Source: Chloroflexota bacterium
Lineage (GTDB): Bacteria > Chloroflexota > UBA11872 > UBA12225 > JAJDUF01
Direction: 5' to 3'
NCBI GenBank assembly: GCA_022826725.1
Contig: JAJDUF010000012.1
Location: 62,001-126,000, forward strand
DNA length: 64,000 nt
The translations under genes were made by a program, and so were the position numbers. The notes beneath the pieces were generated by a model. It made no database searches, was not told the DNA's origin, and saw nothing but the letters and a program-made list of their open reading frames with translations. Below, piece after piece: positions 1 to 9,213 of the stretch; the stretch's first letter is position 1; the number at the start of each line of letters is the position of its first letter.

Positions 1-988
1 TGCGGAGGTAGCGCTCCAAGCGCCGCTGATGGAAATAGCGCACGAGCACCCGCCGCGCGCGGAGGGCCGCGTATACCTCGGCGGCCGGCTGGGGCTGCGG
101 CTCCACGAGCAGGAAGTTGGTGGCCGACGGCCAGACGCGCCAGCCGAATGTAGTGCGGAGGATTTCGGCCAACTCGTCGCGCCGCCGGGCCAGGCGGCGG
201 TTGGCGGCCATCGCCAACTCGTACTGGGCCAATGCGGCGATGCCGGCCGCCTGACTGAGGCGGTTGACGTTGTAGGAATCCTTCACTTTGTAGAGGCCGC
301 CGATAAGCTCGTCCGACCCGAACGCATAGCCGATACGTAGACCGGCCAGCCCGAACCCCTTCGACATGGTGCGGGTAATCAGGAGATTGGGATGGTGGCT
401 AAGGAGGGAGAGCATGGAGGTGGCACCGAAATCCACGTAGGCCTCGTCGGTGACGACTACGCCGTTCAGTCCCGCGCAGAGGGCCGCCATCTCGTCGTGC
501 GTGACCGGCTTGCCGGTCGGTGCGTTGGGATGGGCGATAAACGTGACGCGACCACCGGCGCGCACCAACTCATCCACCGGCAGCGCGAACCGGTCGTCCG
601 AGTCGATCTCCAGGAGCTGGGCGCCGTGAATCTCGGCCAGCGTGCGGTACACACTGTAGGTTGGGTAGGGCGTGACGACCCGCTCGCCCGGATCAACGCA
701 CGCCCGCAGCGTGAGGGCAAGCAACTCGTCGGAGCCGTTGCCGACGATGATCTGCTCCGGTGGTACGCCGTAACGCTCGGCTAGGTGGTCGCGTAGTGCG
801 GAGCACGTCGGATCGGGATAGAGGCGCACCTGCTCGTCGAGCGCCGCCCGGACGGCGTCGGTGATGCCGGGGAGCACGTCGGGGTGCTCGTTCGTGTTCA
901 GCTTGACCCACCCGGCTTCGCGCGGCTGATCGCCGGGCACATACGGTGCCAGTGCAGCGACATCAGCACGGAGCAGTGAGGCAGTCAT
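1..988 (-). CDS. hisC: Histidinol-phosphate aminotransferase, C-terminus off the window
   Basis: This PLP-dependent aminotransferase converts imidazole-acetol phosphate and glutamate to histidinol phosphate in histidine synthesis. Reading left from ATG at 988, the protein begins MTASLLRADVAALAPYVPG and continues through LNTNEHPDVLP, YPDPTCSALRDHLAERYG, a phosphate-cup region GNGSDELL, the FIAHPNAPTG segment and the PLP-lysine motif TRTMSKGFGLAGLRIGYA. These are in the order expected for HisC. The last residues visible are VRYFHQRRLERYLR, so only a short C-terminal piece lies outside the window. GGAG sits about 6 nt before the ATG. It is divergent from the Uma2-like gene and no other his gene is visible. 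HisC-like enzymes can also act on aromatic amino acids, so exact substrate is inferred. Confidence 0.9.
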   Translation of the reverse strand, partial: MTASLLRADVAALAPYVPGDQPREAGWVKLNTNEHPDVLPGITDAVRAALDEQVRLYPDPTCSALRDHLAERYGVPPEQIIVGNGSDELLALTLRACVDPGERVVTPYPTYSVYRTLAEIHGAQLLEIDSDDRFALPVDELVRAGGRVTFIAHPNAPTGKPVTHDEMAALCAGLNGVVVTDEAYVDFGATSMLSLLSHHPNLLITRTMSKGFGLAGLRIGYAFGSDELIGGLYKVKDSYNVNRLSQAAGIAALAQYELAMAANRRLARRRDELAEILRTTFGWRVWPSATNFLLVEPQPQPAAEVYAALRARRVLVRYFHQRRLERYLR

Positions 989-1168
989 CGCATTCTCCGA
1001 TACTCGGCGGCCGAGGCGAGTGAAGCCGGTCAGGTGGGGATTGTAGAGCCTTGTGCAGGATTTCACAAGCACGGGTGCGCCTCGGACACACCAGCCGGTG
1101 CCGGGAGGTCTCCTAGCGGCGGGAGAGCGACGCAACGCTGTGACGCGGTATCATCAAGGCGGAGCAAG

Positions 1169-1765
1169 ATGATGAAAGTGATCGAGCAGGCAAGCGTCGC
1201 GGCACTACCAACGCTACCACGGCCGCTGACAGCGGAGGAGTTCTTTGCGCTGCCGGAGGAGATTCGGGACCGGCACGAGCTTGTGCGCGGTCGGCTGGAG
1301 GAATTGGACACGGTGCCACCTGGAATTCGTCACGGTCTGGTGATGCTTCGGATTGCCCGGGTACTTATGGACTACATTGAGCCGCGTGGTCTCGGCATGG
1401 TCGTCGGCGGTGACGCGGGGTTCATTCTGGAGCGAGCGCCGGATACGGTGCGGGGGCCGGACGTGGCCTTTATGCGGGCAGATCGTGTGCCGCCTGACGA
1501 TGAGCTAGATGGATTCGGGGACCTGTCTCCCGATCTCGCTGTGGAAGTCCTGTCCCCCAGGGATCGGCCGGGGCGTGTGCAGGCCAAAGTCGGGGACTAT
1601 CTGCGTACCGGCGTGCGGCTGGTGTGGGTGGTAGACCCCCGCGCACGGACGGTAGTTGTCCACGTCCCTGATCGCCCCCCGCATAGGCACACGGCGGCCG
1701 ACCGACTCGACGGGGGTGACGTACTCCCCGGCTTTTCCTACTCCGTGGGCGAGCTGCTGGCGTAG
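1169..1765 (+). CDS. Uma2 family (DUF820) putative endonuclease
   Basis: A 198-residue protein of the Uma2/DUF820 family, which has a PD-(D/E)XK nuclease-like fold; its biological role is unknown. The N-terminal part has LTAEEFFALPEE followed by a charged HELVRGRLEEL strand, then the core PGIRHGLVMLRIARVL, a GPDVAFMRADRVP segment and LSPDLAVEVLSPRDRPGRVQAKVGDYLRTGVRLVWVVD split over the middle, the usual order of conserved D, E and K positions in the family. Two ATG codons lie in tandem (1169 and 1172) behind GGAG at 1161-1164; the second has the better spacing. A longer open frame begins at 1034 but has no ribosome-binding site. It is a single gene, divergent from hisC. Uma2 genes are commonly expanded in Chloroflexota and cyanobacteria. 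Confidence 0.8.
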   Translation: MMKVIEQASVAALPTLPRPLTAEEFFALPEEIRDRHELVRGRLEELDTVPPGIRHGLVMLRIARVLMDYIEPRGLGMVVGGDAGFILERAPDTVRGPDVAFMRADRVPPDDELDGFGDLSPDLAVEVLSPRDRPGRVQAKVGDYLRTGVRLVWVVDPRARTVVVHVPDRPPHRHTAADRLDGGDVLPGFSYSVGELLA

Positions 1766-1785
1766 CCGTTGATTGGCCTGGCGGT

Positions 1786-4725
1786 TTAGGAACCGCTCTC
1801 CAGCGCCTGCCGGAGCCGGAAGATTTCGAGCCGCAGCTCCGACAATTCCCGGTCGAGGTCGCCCAACTGCCGCTGCACCTCTGCTGGCAACTCCAAGAGC
1901 GTGCGCTGCAAGCGGTTGGCCCGGTCCTGGACGGCCTCAACGGCGGCGAGCAGGGCCCCACGATCCAGGCCCGACGTCGCTGCCGGCGTGGTCGGTTGCG
2001 GTGCGGGCGCGGTCTGAGTCTGTTGGGCGGCGGGTGTCGTTTGGGTGGGTTGGGCCGTGGTGGCCGGCGCCGGAGCGGTCGTGGTGAGGCTGAGGTTCAT
2101 TGGCCCGCCGAAAAGCTGGGCCAACGCCTCGGAGACGGTCTGCTCCATGACAATCGAGTTGCCGGTCGCCATGATGACGCGCTTCATCTCGGGAATGCTG
2201 CCTTGGTCGGCCAGGAGGTAGATCGGCTCCACATAGAGATTGGACTGGCCAATCGGAATCACCAGCATATTCCCACGGATGACCCGCGAGCCGGACTGGT
2301 TCCAGAGGGTGAACTGCTGGCTAATCGCCTCGTTTTGGTCAATGCGGGCCTCGATCTGCAACGGACCGAAAATGAGCTTGTCCTTCGGGTACTTGTAGGC
2401 CACCAACTCGCCGTAGTGGGCACCATCGGAGCGGGCGGCGAGCCAGTTGCTCATGTTGTTCTTGTTGTTGGGAGTGTAGGGGAGAAGGAGCACGAACTCT
2501 TCGCGCTGCTCACCCGGCAGGCGCATGATGACGTAGTATGGCTCCACGGGCCGCTGGGTATCACCACGGACCTCGGCGGGGATGGCGAGCAGGTCTTCCC
2601 GATTGTAAAACGCCTGCACGTCTTTGACATGGTAGAGCCGGTACATGATGCTCTGGACGCTGAAGATTCCCTGCGGATAGCGGATGTGGGCGCGCAGCCC
2701 TTGGGGCATGGCGCTGAGGGGCTGGAAGAGGCCCGGAAAGGCCTGCGCGTAGGCACGGATCAGCGGATCGCTGTCGTCGGCAATGTAGTACTGGACGGAG
2801 CCGTCATACGCATTGGTGACGATCTTGACGCTATTGCGGATATAGTTGACACCCAATGGCGAGGGCTGCGAGTAGGGATAGAACGTGCTGGCGGTATAGG
2901 CGTCCTGGATCCAATACAGCCCGCCATCGTGCGCCACGATGTAGGGGTCCGGGTCAGGCAGAAGGAAGGGCGCCACGCGCAGGAGCCGTTCGAGGATGTT
3001 ACGCCGGAACAGCAGGGTGGTGTCCGGCTGCACGTGCCGGCTAATCAGCAGGTTGATGTCGCCCAGGTACCAGGCAAAGAGCAAGCGCCGCCAGAACGAC
3101 CCGATGGCCACGCCACTCTCGCCGGCGTAGGTCGTTTCGACGTTGGCTTCGCCGCGGGGGTAGTCGAACTCCGGCGTATCGGTCTTGGTCAGGACCCAAT
3201 CGCCGACCCATTCGCTGTAGTAAATCTCCGGTCGGGTGATGGAGAGCTTGCCCTTGGGCGGCACGTCCTGTACGAACAGCTCCGGCAGACCCTCCGGGGT
3301 GACCTCATTGACGGGGCTGATAACGACACCGTAGCCATGAGTGAACTTGAGGCGGCGGTTGACGAACGTCTGCGCGGCGGCATCCAGATTCTCGGGTACT
3401 AACTCCCGCGCTGAAATGAAGACCTGGCGGTACTCGTTGTCAAGCTGGTAGCGGTCGAAATCCCCACCGATGAAGTTGTAGTACAGGCGGATGCTCTGGA
3501 TTTGATTGTAGGTTGCCAGGGAGGGTCCCGAGTCCCACAAACGCACGTTGCGTAACGTCACGGCGTTGGACTCGATCTCCTCGCGCGTCACCGCATCCTG
3601 GGCTGGGTAGTCGGTCTCCTTGACCTTGTCGAGGCCATAGGCCTGGCGGGTGAAGGTCATGTTGTACTCGATGTACGGCCGCTCGGTTTCCAACTCGGCG
3701 GGCAGCACGACAAAGCGGTGGACGACCGCCGGTAGCATGGTTTGACCGAAGAGCCAGACCAGCGCCCAGAGACCGAGGGCTGCCGGCCCCACCCAGAGCA
3801 GCCGGACAAAGGCACCGGCGACTAGACCGACGGCGCCAAGCGCGGCGACTATGATGCCGAGCCAAAGGGCCGGGGCGAGCACGTTCACGTCCGCGAAGGT
3901 CGCGCCCAGCGTCGCGCCGCGGCCGGCGTACACGAGCTGGTCGAGGCTGAGTGCTTGGTGCCAGGCCAACAGCGCCATTGGGATGGCTGCCAAGAGGGAG
4001 AGATGCGCCTGAATTGGGCGACCGACCCGGAGGACCATGCCCCGGCCCTCTTCCCGCTGCCCGCGTGTCTGGGGCATGATGAGCCAGATGTAATAGACGA
4101 CCGCGGTAACGACCAAGATGATAATCGTAGCGACGAGCAGCCACGACTTGGCAATGAGCAGCACGGGCAGCACGAAGAGGTAGTACGAGACGTCGCGGCC
4201 ATGGATTGGATCGGCGATTCCCATGTCGGTGCGGTGTGGTAGGCGCAGGGCCAGGTCCCACTGGCCGTTGAGCGAGGCGCCCAGCCAGAGGGCAATGAGG
4301 CCGCCGAGCGCGAGGATTGCCACCAACACGAGGGCCGGTGGGGTGCGTCGGCCCGCAGTCTCGATATCACCGGCGTGTCCCCACGCGGCCCAGCGCCGCC
4401 GGGCCAGGCGGTAGGCGAGCGTTATGGAGAGGAAGAAGGCGGCGAAGAACAGGGCGCCGCCGCCGAAGAACAGCATTAGCTGCGTTTTGAGGATGGTGAG
4501 GAAGACATCGGGGATACCCAGGCTGCCAAACCAGAGCAGTTCGACCGCGATATTGGCGCCGTTAACCAGGAGAATGAGGAGGACAATGGCGATGGGAATG
4601 CCGATCAGCGCCCGCTTGACCCAGCGGATGGCCCGCCCACTCGGCTGACGCTTGCGGACCTGCTCTTCCTGCTCGTTCTCTTCCGGGGCGAAATCTCGAT
4701 CTAGGTTGCTACGGGCGATGCTCAC
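1786..4725 (-). CDS. UPF0182 family large membrane protein
   Basis: A 979-residue integral membrane protein of the UPF0182 family (COG1615), function unknown. The start is GTG at 4725, preceded by AAGGAG at 7 nt. Residues about 1-35 are a charged cytoplasmic tail. About seven hydrophobic segments follow within residues 38-345, for example LIGIPIAIVLLILLV and LALGGLIALWLGASL. The remaining 600 residues form a soluble, probably external, domain with the family's typical segments such as YPQGIFSVQSIMYRLYHV. Near the C-terminus comes a Thr/Pro/Ala/Gln-rich linker (residues about 885-920) and then a predicted coiled coil rich in L, R and E. The linker plus coiled coil is an addition that many family members lack and could mediate oligomerisation or wall contact. 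It is a single gene, divergent from the 4989 gene. Confidence 0.9.
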   Translation of the reverse strand: MSIARSNLDRDFAPEENEQEEQVRKRQPSGRAIRWVKRALIGIPIAIVLLILLVNGANIAVELLWFGSLGIPDVFLTILKTQLMLFFGGGALFFAAFFLSITLAYRLARRRWAAWGHAGDIETAGRRTPPALVLVAILALGGLIALWLGASLNGQWDLALRLPHRTDMGIADPIHGRDVSYYLFVLPVLLIAKSWLLVATIIILVVTAVVYYIWLIMPQTRGQREEGRGMVLRVGRPIQAHLSLLAAIPMALLAWHQALSLDQLVYAGRGATLGATFADVNVLAPALWLGIIVAALGAVGLVAGAFVRLLWVGPAALGLWALVWLFGQTMLPAVVHRFVVLPAELETERPYIEYNMTFTRQAYGLDKVKETDYPAQDAVTREEIESNAVTLRNVRLWDSGPSLATYNQIQSIRLYYNFIGGDFDRYQLDNEYRQVFISARELVPENLDAAAQTFVNRRLKFTHGYGVVISPVNEVTPEGLPELFVQDVPPKGKLSITRPEIYYSEWVGDWVLTKTDTPEFDYPRGEANVETTYAGESGVAIGSFWRRLLFAWYLGDINLLISRHVQPDTTLLFRRNILERLLRVAPFLLPDPDPYIVAHDGGLYWIQDAYTASTFYPYSQPSPLGVNYIRNSVKIVTNAYDGSVQYYIADDSDPLIRAYAQAFPGLFQPLSAMPQGLRAHIRYPQGIFSVQSIMYRLYHVKDVQAFYNREDLLAIPAEVRGDTQRPVEPYYVIMRLPGEQREEFVLLLPYTPNNKNNMSNWLAARSDGAHYGELVAYKYPKDKLIFGPLQIEARIDQNEAISQQFTLWNQSGSRVIRGNMLVIPIGQSNLYVEPIYLLADQGSIPEMKRVIMATGNSIVMEQTVSEALAQLFGGPMNLSLTTTAPAPATTAQPTQTTPAAQQTQTAPAPQPTTPAATSGLDRGALLAAVEAVQDRANRLQRTLLELPAEVQRQLGDLDRELSELRLEIFRLRQALESGS

Positions 4726-4788
4726 CGGTTGCTCCTTGCTGGCGGTCCACTATCCGAGCCGGCCTCTTTTCCCCCAAACGCCTCGCCG

Positions 4789-4816
4789 TTGCACAACAGT
4801 GACGCTTCCTTATAGT
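4789..4816 (+). promoter_or_regulatory. Possible sigma-70 promoter in the UPF0182/4989 divergent region
   Basis: TTGCAC at 4789-4794 and TATAGT at 4811-4816 are separated by 16 nt on the + strand. This would give a leader of roughly 165 nt before the gene starting at 4989. The match is fair and the leader long, so this is tentative. Confidence 0.35.
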
Positions 4817-4988
4817 GTATCACTTACCGGAGAAGACCGGTCCCGCCGACAAGAAAGCACAGTGGCCGCCGCGCGCCCCGGGGAGGTGTTGGTAGGGAGG
4901 TTCGGTCTGGCGTTGGCAAGGAGGCGCAGGGGCGTATCTTTGCGGTCGGTGAAACATCCGCGCCGCTCTTACGTTATGGTAAGTCGAG

Positions 4989-5624
4989 ATGTCTATTCCT
5001 AGTTTGCTCGCGATTGTGGTGGGAGTCATCGTCCTTGGCGGCGGGTTAGTCATGCTCGCCCGCGTGGTGCGGCCTTGGCGCGGCGGTGACCAGGTCTTGC
5101 TGGTGTTTCTGGCGTTGGTGATCAGTGTGCTCGGGTTGGCCATCGGCTGGCTGGGTATCACCTTGCGCGCCGAAGGCACTGAGACTGCTACGCCGCAGCC
5201 GACCGTGTCCTTGCCCACTGCCATCCCGCCGCAGCCGACCAGCACGGCACCGCCACCGCCGGCTCGTCCTACGGCCCAGCCCCCGCAGGTGACGCCGATT
5301 CCCACGCTGGTCGTCACGGCGCCGCGCCCGACTACGCCGCCGCCCCCAGCGTCGCCGGTGCCGGCAGCCACGGCGACCCTCAGCCCGGTGCAAGCGCTCA
5401 TAGAGGAGGCCCGGAAGTCCGAGGAGCAGGCAGTCGCTGCAACCAACCCGGCCGATCAACTCAGACACCTCAGAAACGCTGAAGCGATAGCGCGGTCACT
5501 GCTGGCCAGCAACCCATGTGAATACTCGCTTCAGGAATTGTTCATCCGCATCTGCCGCAAGCTGAGTCTGCTCGACCCGGCGGCGGCGGCGTGTGCGAAC
5601 GCGCCGATCTGTTCCTCCGGCTAA
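4989..5624 (+). CDS. Small membrane-anchored protein with Pro/Thr-rich linker
   Basis: I do not recognise a named family for this 211-residue protein. It has two hydrophobic segments at residues about 5-27 (LLAIVVGVIVLGGGLVML) and 36-58 (VLLVFLALVISVLGLAIGWLG). Residues about 65-135 are a low-complexity Pro/Thr/Ala linker, presumably outside the membrane. The C-terminal 75 residues are helical (VQALIEEARKSEEQAVAA, then LRHLRNAEAIARSLL) and contain four cysteines near the end (NPCEYSLQELFIRICRK, AAACANAPICSSG). This resembles a stalked extracytoplasmic domain. It is followed after 150 bp by a LiaF-C-like gene in the same direction. The start lacks a strong Shine-Dalgarno. The reading frame is well supported by composition; function is unknown. 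Confidence 0.6.
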   Translation: MSIPSLLAIVVGVIVLGGGLVMLARVVRPWRGGDQVLLVFLALVISVLGLAIGWLGITLRAEGTETATPQPTVSLPTAIPPQPTSTAPPPPARPTAQPPQVTPIPTLVVTAPRPTTPPPPASPVPAATATLSPVQALIEEARKSEEQAVAATNPADQLRHLRNAEAIARSLLASNPCEYSLQELFIRICRKLSLLDPAAAACANAPICSSG

Positions 5625-5775
5625 CCCTCGACACTTGTCGCACCTCGGTCCCCCGCATCATCCGAAACCCGGCGCCGCCCTCGCTGGTCAAACTCGGTAG
5701 GAGGCGTAGTGACCTCTTGTGCGGCTACGCCTCGGTGCTCGAGCACGAGGGAGCAAAGTGCGCTGGGAGGCCGCA

Positions 5776-6171
5776 ATGATCTTCAAGTTGGCCGGTGAAA
5801 CACAGATCGAGGGGGCGTGGGACCTCGACGACGAGACCGTCTTCTTGGGCATAGGAGATATCCAGATTGACCTCTCGCAAGCGCGGATAGCGAGCGCCTA
5901 TCCGCGCCTCACGGTCCTCTGTGGTGTGGGGGAGGTCGAGATCAAGCTACCGCCCGATGTCCCGGTGCTGGTGAACGGTATGACGGCGCTGGGTGAGCGG
6001 GAGGTGCTAGGACGTCACGATGAGGGCCTTTTCGTCGGCTCGACCATCCAGGACATGGCCGACATAGACCCGGATGATCCCGCAGTGCTCATCATTACGG
6101 CCACCTGTTTGGTGGGCGAGGTCGAGGTCGAGCGGCTCAGGTATGCGCCCCGGCCGGACTCAATGACCTGA
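5776..6171 (+). CDS. LiaF C-terminal domain-like protein (cell-wall-active antibiotic response)
   Basis: A 131-residue soluble protein matching the beta-helical C-terminal domain of LiaF/YvqF envelope-stress proteins. The signature is the pair of strands with GVGEVEIKLPPDVPV and CLVGEVEVERL, plus an earlier GIGDIQIDLSQA. In LiaF this domain follows four membrane helices and takes part in LiaRS regulation; here those helices are absent, so this is a domain-only form that starts directly with MIFKLAGETQIEGAWDLDD. ATG at 5776 follows GGGAGG with 5 nt spacing, which decides against the upstream ATG at 5719. No liaRS-like kinase pair adjoins it, although a GAF-PAS kinase pair lies 10 kb away. A role in envelope stress is inference from the family. 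Confidence 0.7.
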   Translation: MIFKLAGETQIEGAWDLDDETVFLGIGDIQIDLSQARIASAYPRLTVLCGVGEVEIKLPPDVPVLVNGMTALGEREVLGRHDEGLFVGSTIQDMADIDPDDPAVLIITATCLVGEVEVERLRYAPRPDSMT

Positions 6172-6216
6172 GGACGTTGCGGCGCGCCGCACCCCTCGTC
6201 CCGCACCCCACCCCTA

Positions 6217-6245
6217 TTGCGGTTGTGCGCGGCTGGTGCTACACT
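6217..6245 (+). promoter_or_regulatory. Promoter of the iron alcohol dehydrogenase, likely leaderless
   Basis: TTGCGG (6217-6222), a 17-nt spacer and TACACT (6240-6245). The -10 box ends 9 nt before the ATG at 6255, so transcription would begin within a few bases of the start codon. No Shine-Dalgarno is present. Confidence 0.5.
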
Positions 6246-6254
6246 CGCGGCGCT

Positions 6255-7433
6255 ATGAGTACGACATTGGCGCCTGGTGGTATTCCGCTCAGTCTCTTCC
6301 GACTCCGTACCGAGGTGGTGTATGGCGACGGCTGCGCCACCAACATCGGTGAGCATGTCGTGGCTCACGGTGGGGAACGGCCGCTCGTGATCTCCGACCC
6401 CGGCATCGTCGAGGCCGGTCTGCTAGAGCCGGTCACAAGCTCACTGGCGGCGGCCGGCCTGGCGTATGAAACGTATACCGACGTAGAGCCGGACCCGCGT
6501 GTTGCGGTCGTGGAGGCCGGACTGCGGCAGTTCCAGGAGCAGGGCTGCGACAGCTTAATCGGCGTTGGTGGCGGTAGTTCGATGGACACGGCCAAGGCGA
6601 TTGCCATTTGGTCGCGCAATCCGGGTCGTTTGCGGGACTATGAAGGGCTGGACCAGTTCGGGCAGCCGCCGGTACCGCTGTTCTGCGCGCCCACCACGGT
6701 CGGCACGGCCAGCGAGGTGACCCAGTTTCTGGTCGTCACCGATCCCGAGGCGCAGTTCAAGTTTACTATCGCGGGCCGGATGGTGCCTCCACTCGCGGCC
6801 TTTCTGGACCCGCAATTGGTGCTGGGTCTGCCGGCGCCGATCACGGCGGCGACGGGGATGGACGCGCTGACTCACGCTATCGAGAGCTACCTTTCACTGC
6901 TTGCCACACCGCTCACGGAGGCGCTCGCGCTCCATGCTATCCGCCTCATTGGCGCAAATCTCCGGCCGGCGGTCGCCAACAGCCGAAACCATAGCGCGAT
7001 GGCGAATATGCTCGTGGCTTCGTGTCTGGCCGGGATGGCGTTCAACGCCACGCGGCTCGGTAACGTCCACGCGATGTCGCATCCGGTAGGTGCTTTCTTC
7101 CACGTCCCGCACGGCGTTGCAAATGCGATCATCCTGCCGCACGTGATGGAGTTCAACGCGCTGGCGGTGCCGCGGAAGCTGATCGAGGTAGGGCAGGCGT
7201 TGGGTGAGCCGATGGCGAGGCTGGGAGAGATGGCGGCTGCTCGCCGTGCCGTGAGCGGCGTGCAGCAGTTGGAGGCCGACATCGGCATTCCCGAAAGTTT
7301 GAGCGACGTCGGGGTACAGCGGGAGGCCATCGCTGCCATGTCCGTGGACGCCATGAAGAGCGGTAACATACCCATCAACCCACGACGCACCGTGCAATCC
7401 GACATCGAGGGGCTGTTCGAGCGGGCGCTGTAG
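6255..7433 (+). CDS. Iron-containing (group III) alcohol dehydrogenase
   Basis: A 392-residue member of the Fe-ADH family, which oxidises alcohols or reduces aldehydes with NAD(P). The N-terminal Rossmann half carries GVGGGSSMDTAKA at about residues 109-121, the usual nucleotide-binding segment. The C-terminal half has the metal-binding helices: GMDALTHAIE and HAMSHPVGAFFHVPHGVANA provide the conserved Asp and three His ligands. Length is normal for the family. The ATG at 6255 is chosen because the upstream in-frame codons have neither a Shine-Dalgarno nor family similarity, while a promoter ends 9 nt before it. The gene stands alone, so the physiological substrate cannot be inferred. Confidence 0.9.
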   Translation: MSTTLAPGGIPLSLFRLRTEVVYGDGCATNIGEHVVAHGGERPLVISDPGIVEAGLLEPVTSSLAAAGLAYETYTDVEPDPRVAVVEAGLRQFQEQGCDSLIGVGGGSSMDTAKAIAIWSRNPGRLRDYEGLDQFGQPPVPLFCAPTTVGTASEVTQFLVVTDPEAQFKFTIAGRMVPPLAAFLDPQLVLGLPAPITAATGMDALTHAIESYLSLLATPLTEALALHAIRLIGANLRPAVANSRNHSAMANMLVASCLAGMAFNATRLGNVHAMSHPVGAFFHVPHGVANAIILPHVMEFNALAVPRKLIEVGQALGEPMARLGEMAAARRAVSGVQQLEADIGIPESLSDVGVQREAIAAMSVDAMKSGNIPINPRRTVQSDIEGLFERAL

Positions 7434-7450
7434 CGGGCGGCGGGGGTGTG

Positions 7451-7577
7451 GACCTAACCCCCGGACCCTTCCTTCCAGGGAAGGGGAGTCCTTGCGGCGG
7501 CCGGTCGTCGCAGTGGCTGATCTTCCTTTTCCGGCTTCTTGGCCAGGGCGCCCATAAGGGATGCCCTACGGGATTGG
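7451..7577. repeat. Intergenic hairpin repeats (A-like and F modules)
   Basis: CCTTCCAGGGAAGG forms a hairpin at about 7471-7484 within a CCCCCGG context like module A. At 7541-7577 the block GGCCAGGGCGCCCATAAGGG recurs almost unchanged at 25021 next to another A-like hairpin. It lies between the convergent alcohol dehydrogenase and pafA genes, where it could also act as a terminator. Confidence 0.6.
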
Positions 7578-7593
7578 GAGTAGGTGGGCGCGG

Positions 7594-9117
7594 CTACTTA
7601 CGGAGCAGCCCGGGAATGGTGCGGGCGAACTGCTCGGCGCGGTCCAGGTGCGTATCGAAGGGGTCGGGTAGCTCCAGCACGTGGTCACGCACGGCGACGG
7701 CACCCCAATCCACCAGGTACGGGATGAGATGCCACGTGCCGGTGTCCCGGACATCCTGCCAATCGTCCACGTAGCTGTAGATAAAGAAAGGCTCGTCGCC
7801 CCACAGCGCCCGCTCTCCAAGCCGGCGGGCGAGCAAGTCCCAGCGGATCGCCATGTCCGCTTCGGCGTCGGCGAGTGCCCGGATGACCCGGCCACGGCCT
7901 ACGGCGCGCGTACTGGATGGCGGCTCCGTCATCGCACGTTCGATCCGCTGCTCGTCTACCAGCGTGCTCACCCGGTCACGCTTGCGGAGCGACTCGTAGA
8001 GGCTGGTCCGCGGCTCGATGTGATGGTAGGCGAGATCAACCTTGATGAGTTGTGGGTCTTCCCATCCCTGTGCGGATTGCTCTGCAAAGGTGTTGAGTTG
8101 GTGCCACTTGGTCACCCAATCGAGATGGCCGTCGAGCCGGAGGGGATCAAGCTCCAGGCCGTTAATCACCTGTGCCCAGTTGCGGAGCACCCAATCGGTA
8201 TCCGGGTCGCGGCCGAGGAAGTGGCGGGTGGCCTCGTGGAGATAGAGGCGCTGCACGTCTACGGCCGGCACCGTGCCCCGGTCTATGAAGCGGGCCGTCC
8301 ACCCCCCGCGCGTGTTGCGCGAAATGTCCTTCAGTGCCTGTACCGGGTTCTCTAGCTCCAGCTCGGGGTCCCAGCCCAATTCGAGCAGTTGTGCGACGAG
8401 GGCGGTTGTCCCGATCTTCAGTGCCGTGGTGTACTCCGAGCGGTTGGCATCGCCGATGATAATGTGCAGTCGGCGGTAGAGGCCGCCGGCCAGCGGCTCA
8501 TCGCGCAGATTGAGAATTGGCCGGCCACCGAATCGCACGCGATGGCTCACGTCCACGGAGACAAACGCGGCGCGCTGGGAGAGATGGTAGGGGGTGTCCG
8601 TCGCCGCGCTGCCGCGGTCGCGTGCAGTGCGGCGGGGGGGCACGACCATACCGGCGCCGGCGAAAATCTGCCGGGTGACGAGGAAGGGCAGCAAGCCTTC
8701 AACCATGTCCCGGCTGCGGGGACTAACCCGCAGGCAGTAGTTCTCGTGATAGCCGAACGTGTGGCCGAAGTGATCGGTATTGTTCTTGATGAAGAATACG
8801 GAGCCTTGCTGTCCGAGTAGAGCCACTGCGCCACTGAGAATACGGTCGCCGGCCACCTCGGCGGCGATCAGGTCATCGAGAGTGCGGCATTCCGGCGAGG
8901 CGTATTCGAGGTGCCCGGAGTCGAGGTAGAGGCGGCCGCCGTTGTAGAGAAAGCCGCCGTTACCCGGGATTTCGCCCCATTCCCGCGGCGCCGGCTCGAT
9001 CACGCCGTACAGGCGATTGCCGAAGACGCCGTCCTTGGTGCGGAGGGCGGCTTCGGCCGGAGTCCACCGCCCGGCGCAGGCATACTCGATCTCTGTGCCG
9101 AAAAGCGCGTTTTCCAT
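7594..9117 (-). CDS. pafA: Pup--protein ligase-like (PafA/Dop superfamily)
   Basis: This gene encodes a carboxylate-amine ligase of the PafA/Dop family, which attaches Pup to lysines of target proteins. Seen in the 507 residues: GTEIEYA at the N-terminus (ATP/Mg loop; GIETEFG in mycobacteria), NGGRLYLDSGHLEYASPEC with the catalytic Asp, FIKNNTDHFGHTFGYHENY, LPFLVTRQIFAGAGMV, LSQRAAF, RPILNLRDEP, YRRLHIIIGDANRSEYTTALK and LDWVTKWHQL. It is called PafA rather than Dop because the neighbour carries the Dop-specific loop and this one does not, although it has its own short insertion before the LYLD strand. The C-terminus is about 50 residues longer than mycobacterial PafA. The Pro of HPEY is Leu here. 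Start ATG 9117 is preceded by AGGA at 6 nt; ATG 9141 is an alternative. It is third in an operon after dop and pup. Confidence 0.82.
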   Translation of the reverse strand: MENALFGTEIEYACAGRWTPAEAALRTKDGVFGNRLYGVIEPAPREWGEIPGNGGFLYNGGRLYLDSGHLEYASPECRTLDDLIAAEVAGDRILSGAVALLGQQGSVFFIKNNTDHFGHTFGYHENYCLRVSPRSRDMVEGLLPFLVTRQIFAGAGMVVPPRRTARDRGSAATDTPYHLSQRAAFVSVDVSHRVRFGGRPILNLRDEPLAGGLYRRLHIIIGDANRSEYTTALKIGTTALVAQLLELGWDPELELENPVQALKDISRNTRGGWTARFIDRGTVPAVDVQRLYLHEATRHFLGRDPDTDWVLRNWAQVINGLELDPLRLDGHLDWVTKWHQLNTFAEQSAQGWEDPQLIKVDLAYHHIEPRTSLYESLRKRDRVSTLVDEQRIERAMTEPPSSTRAVGRGRVIRALADAEADMAIRWDLLARRLGERALWGDEPFFIYSYVDDWQDVRDTGTWHLIPYLVDWGAVAVRDHVLELPDPFDTHLDRAEQFARTIPGLLRK

Positions 9118-9213
9118 CCTAGTCCTACGCTGTCTTGCCACTGCGTCCCGGTTTGACGTGGTGCTCGCCTATTTATGTCAATCTATTCGACGCTGCAGGA
9201 CTGCGCTGGGGTG

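Noticed and set aside
1996..3402. 468-aa open frame antisense to UPF0182
   Set aside because: It is a shadow of a well-supported gene, with no family similarity and no ribosome-binding site.
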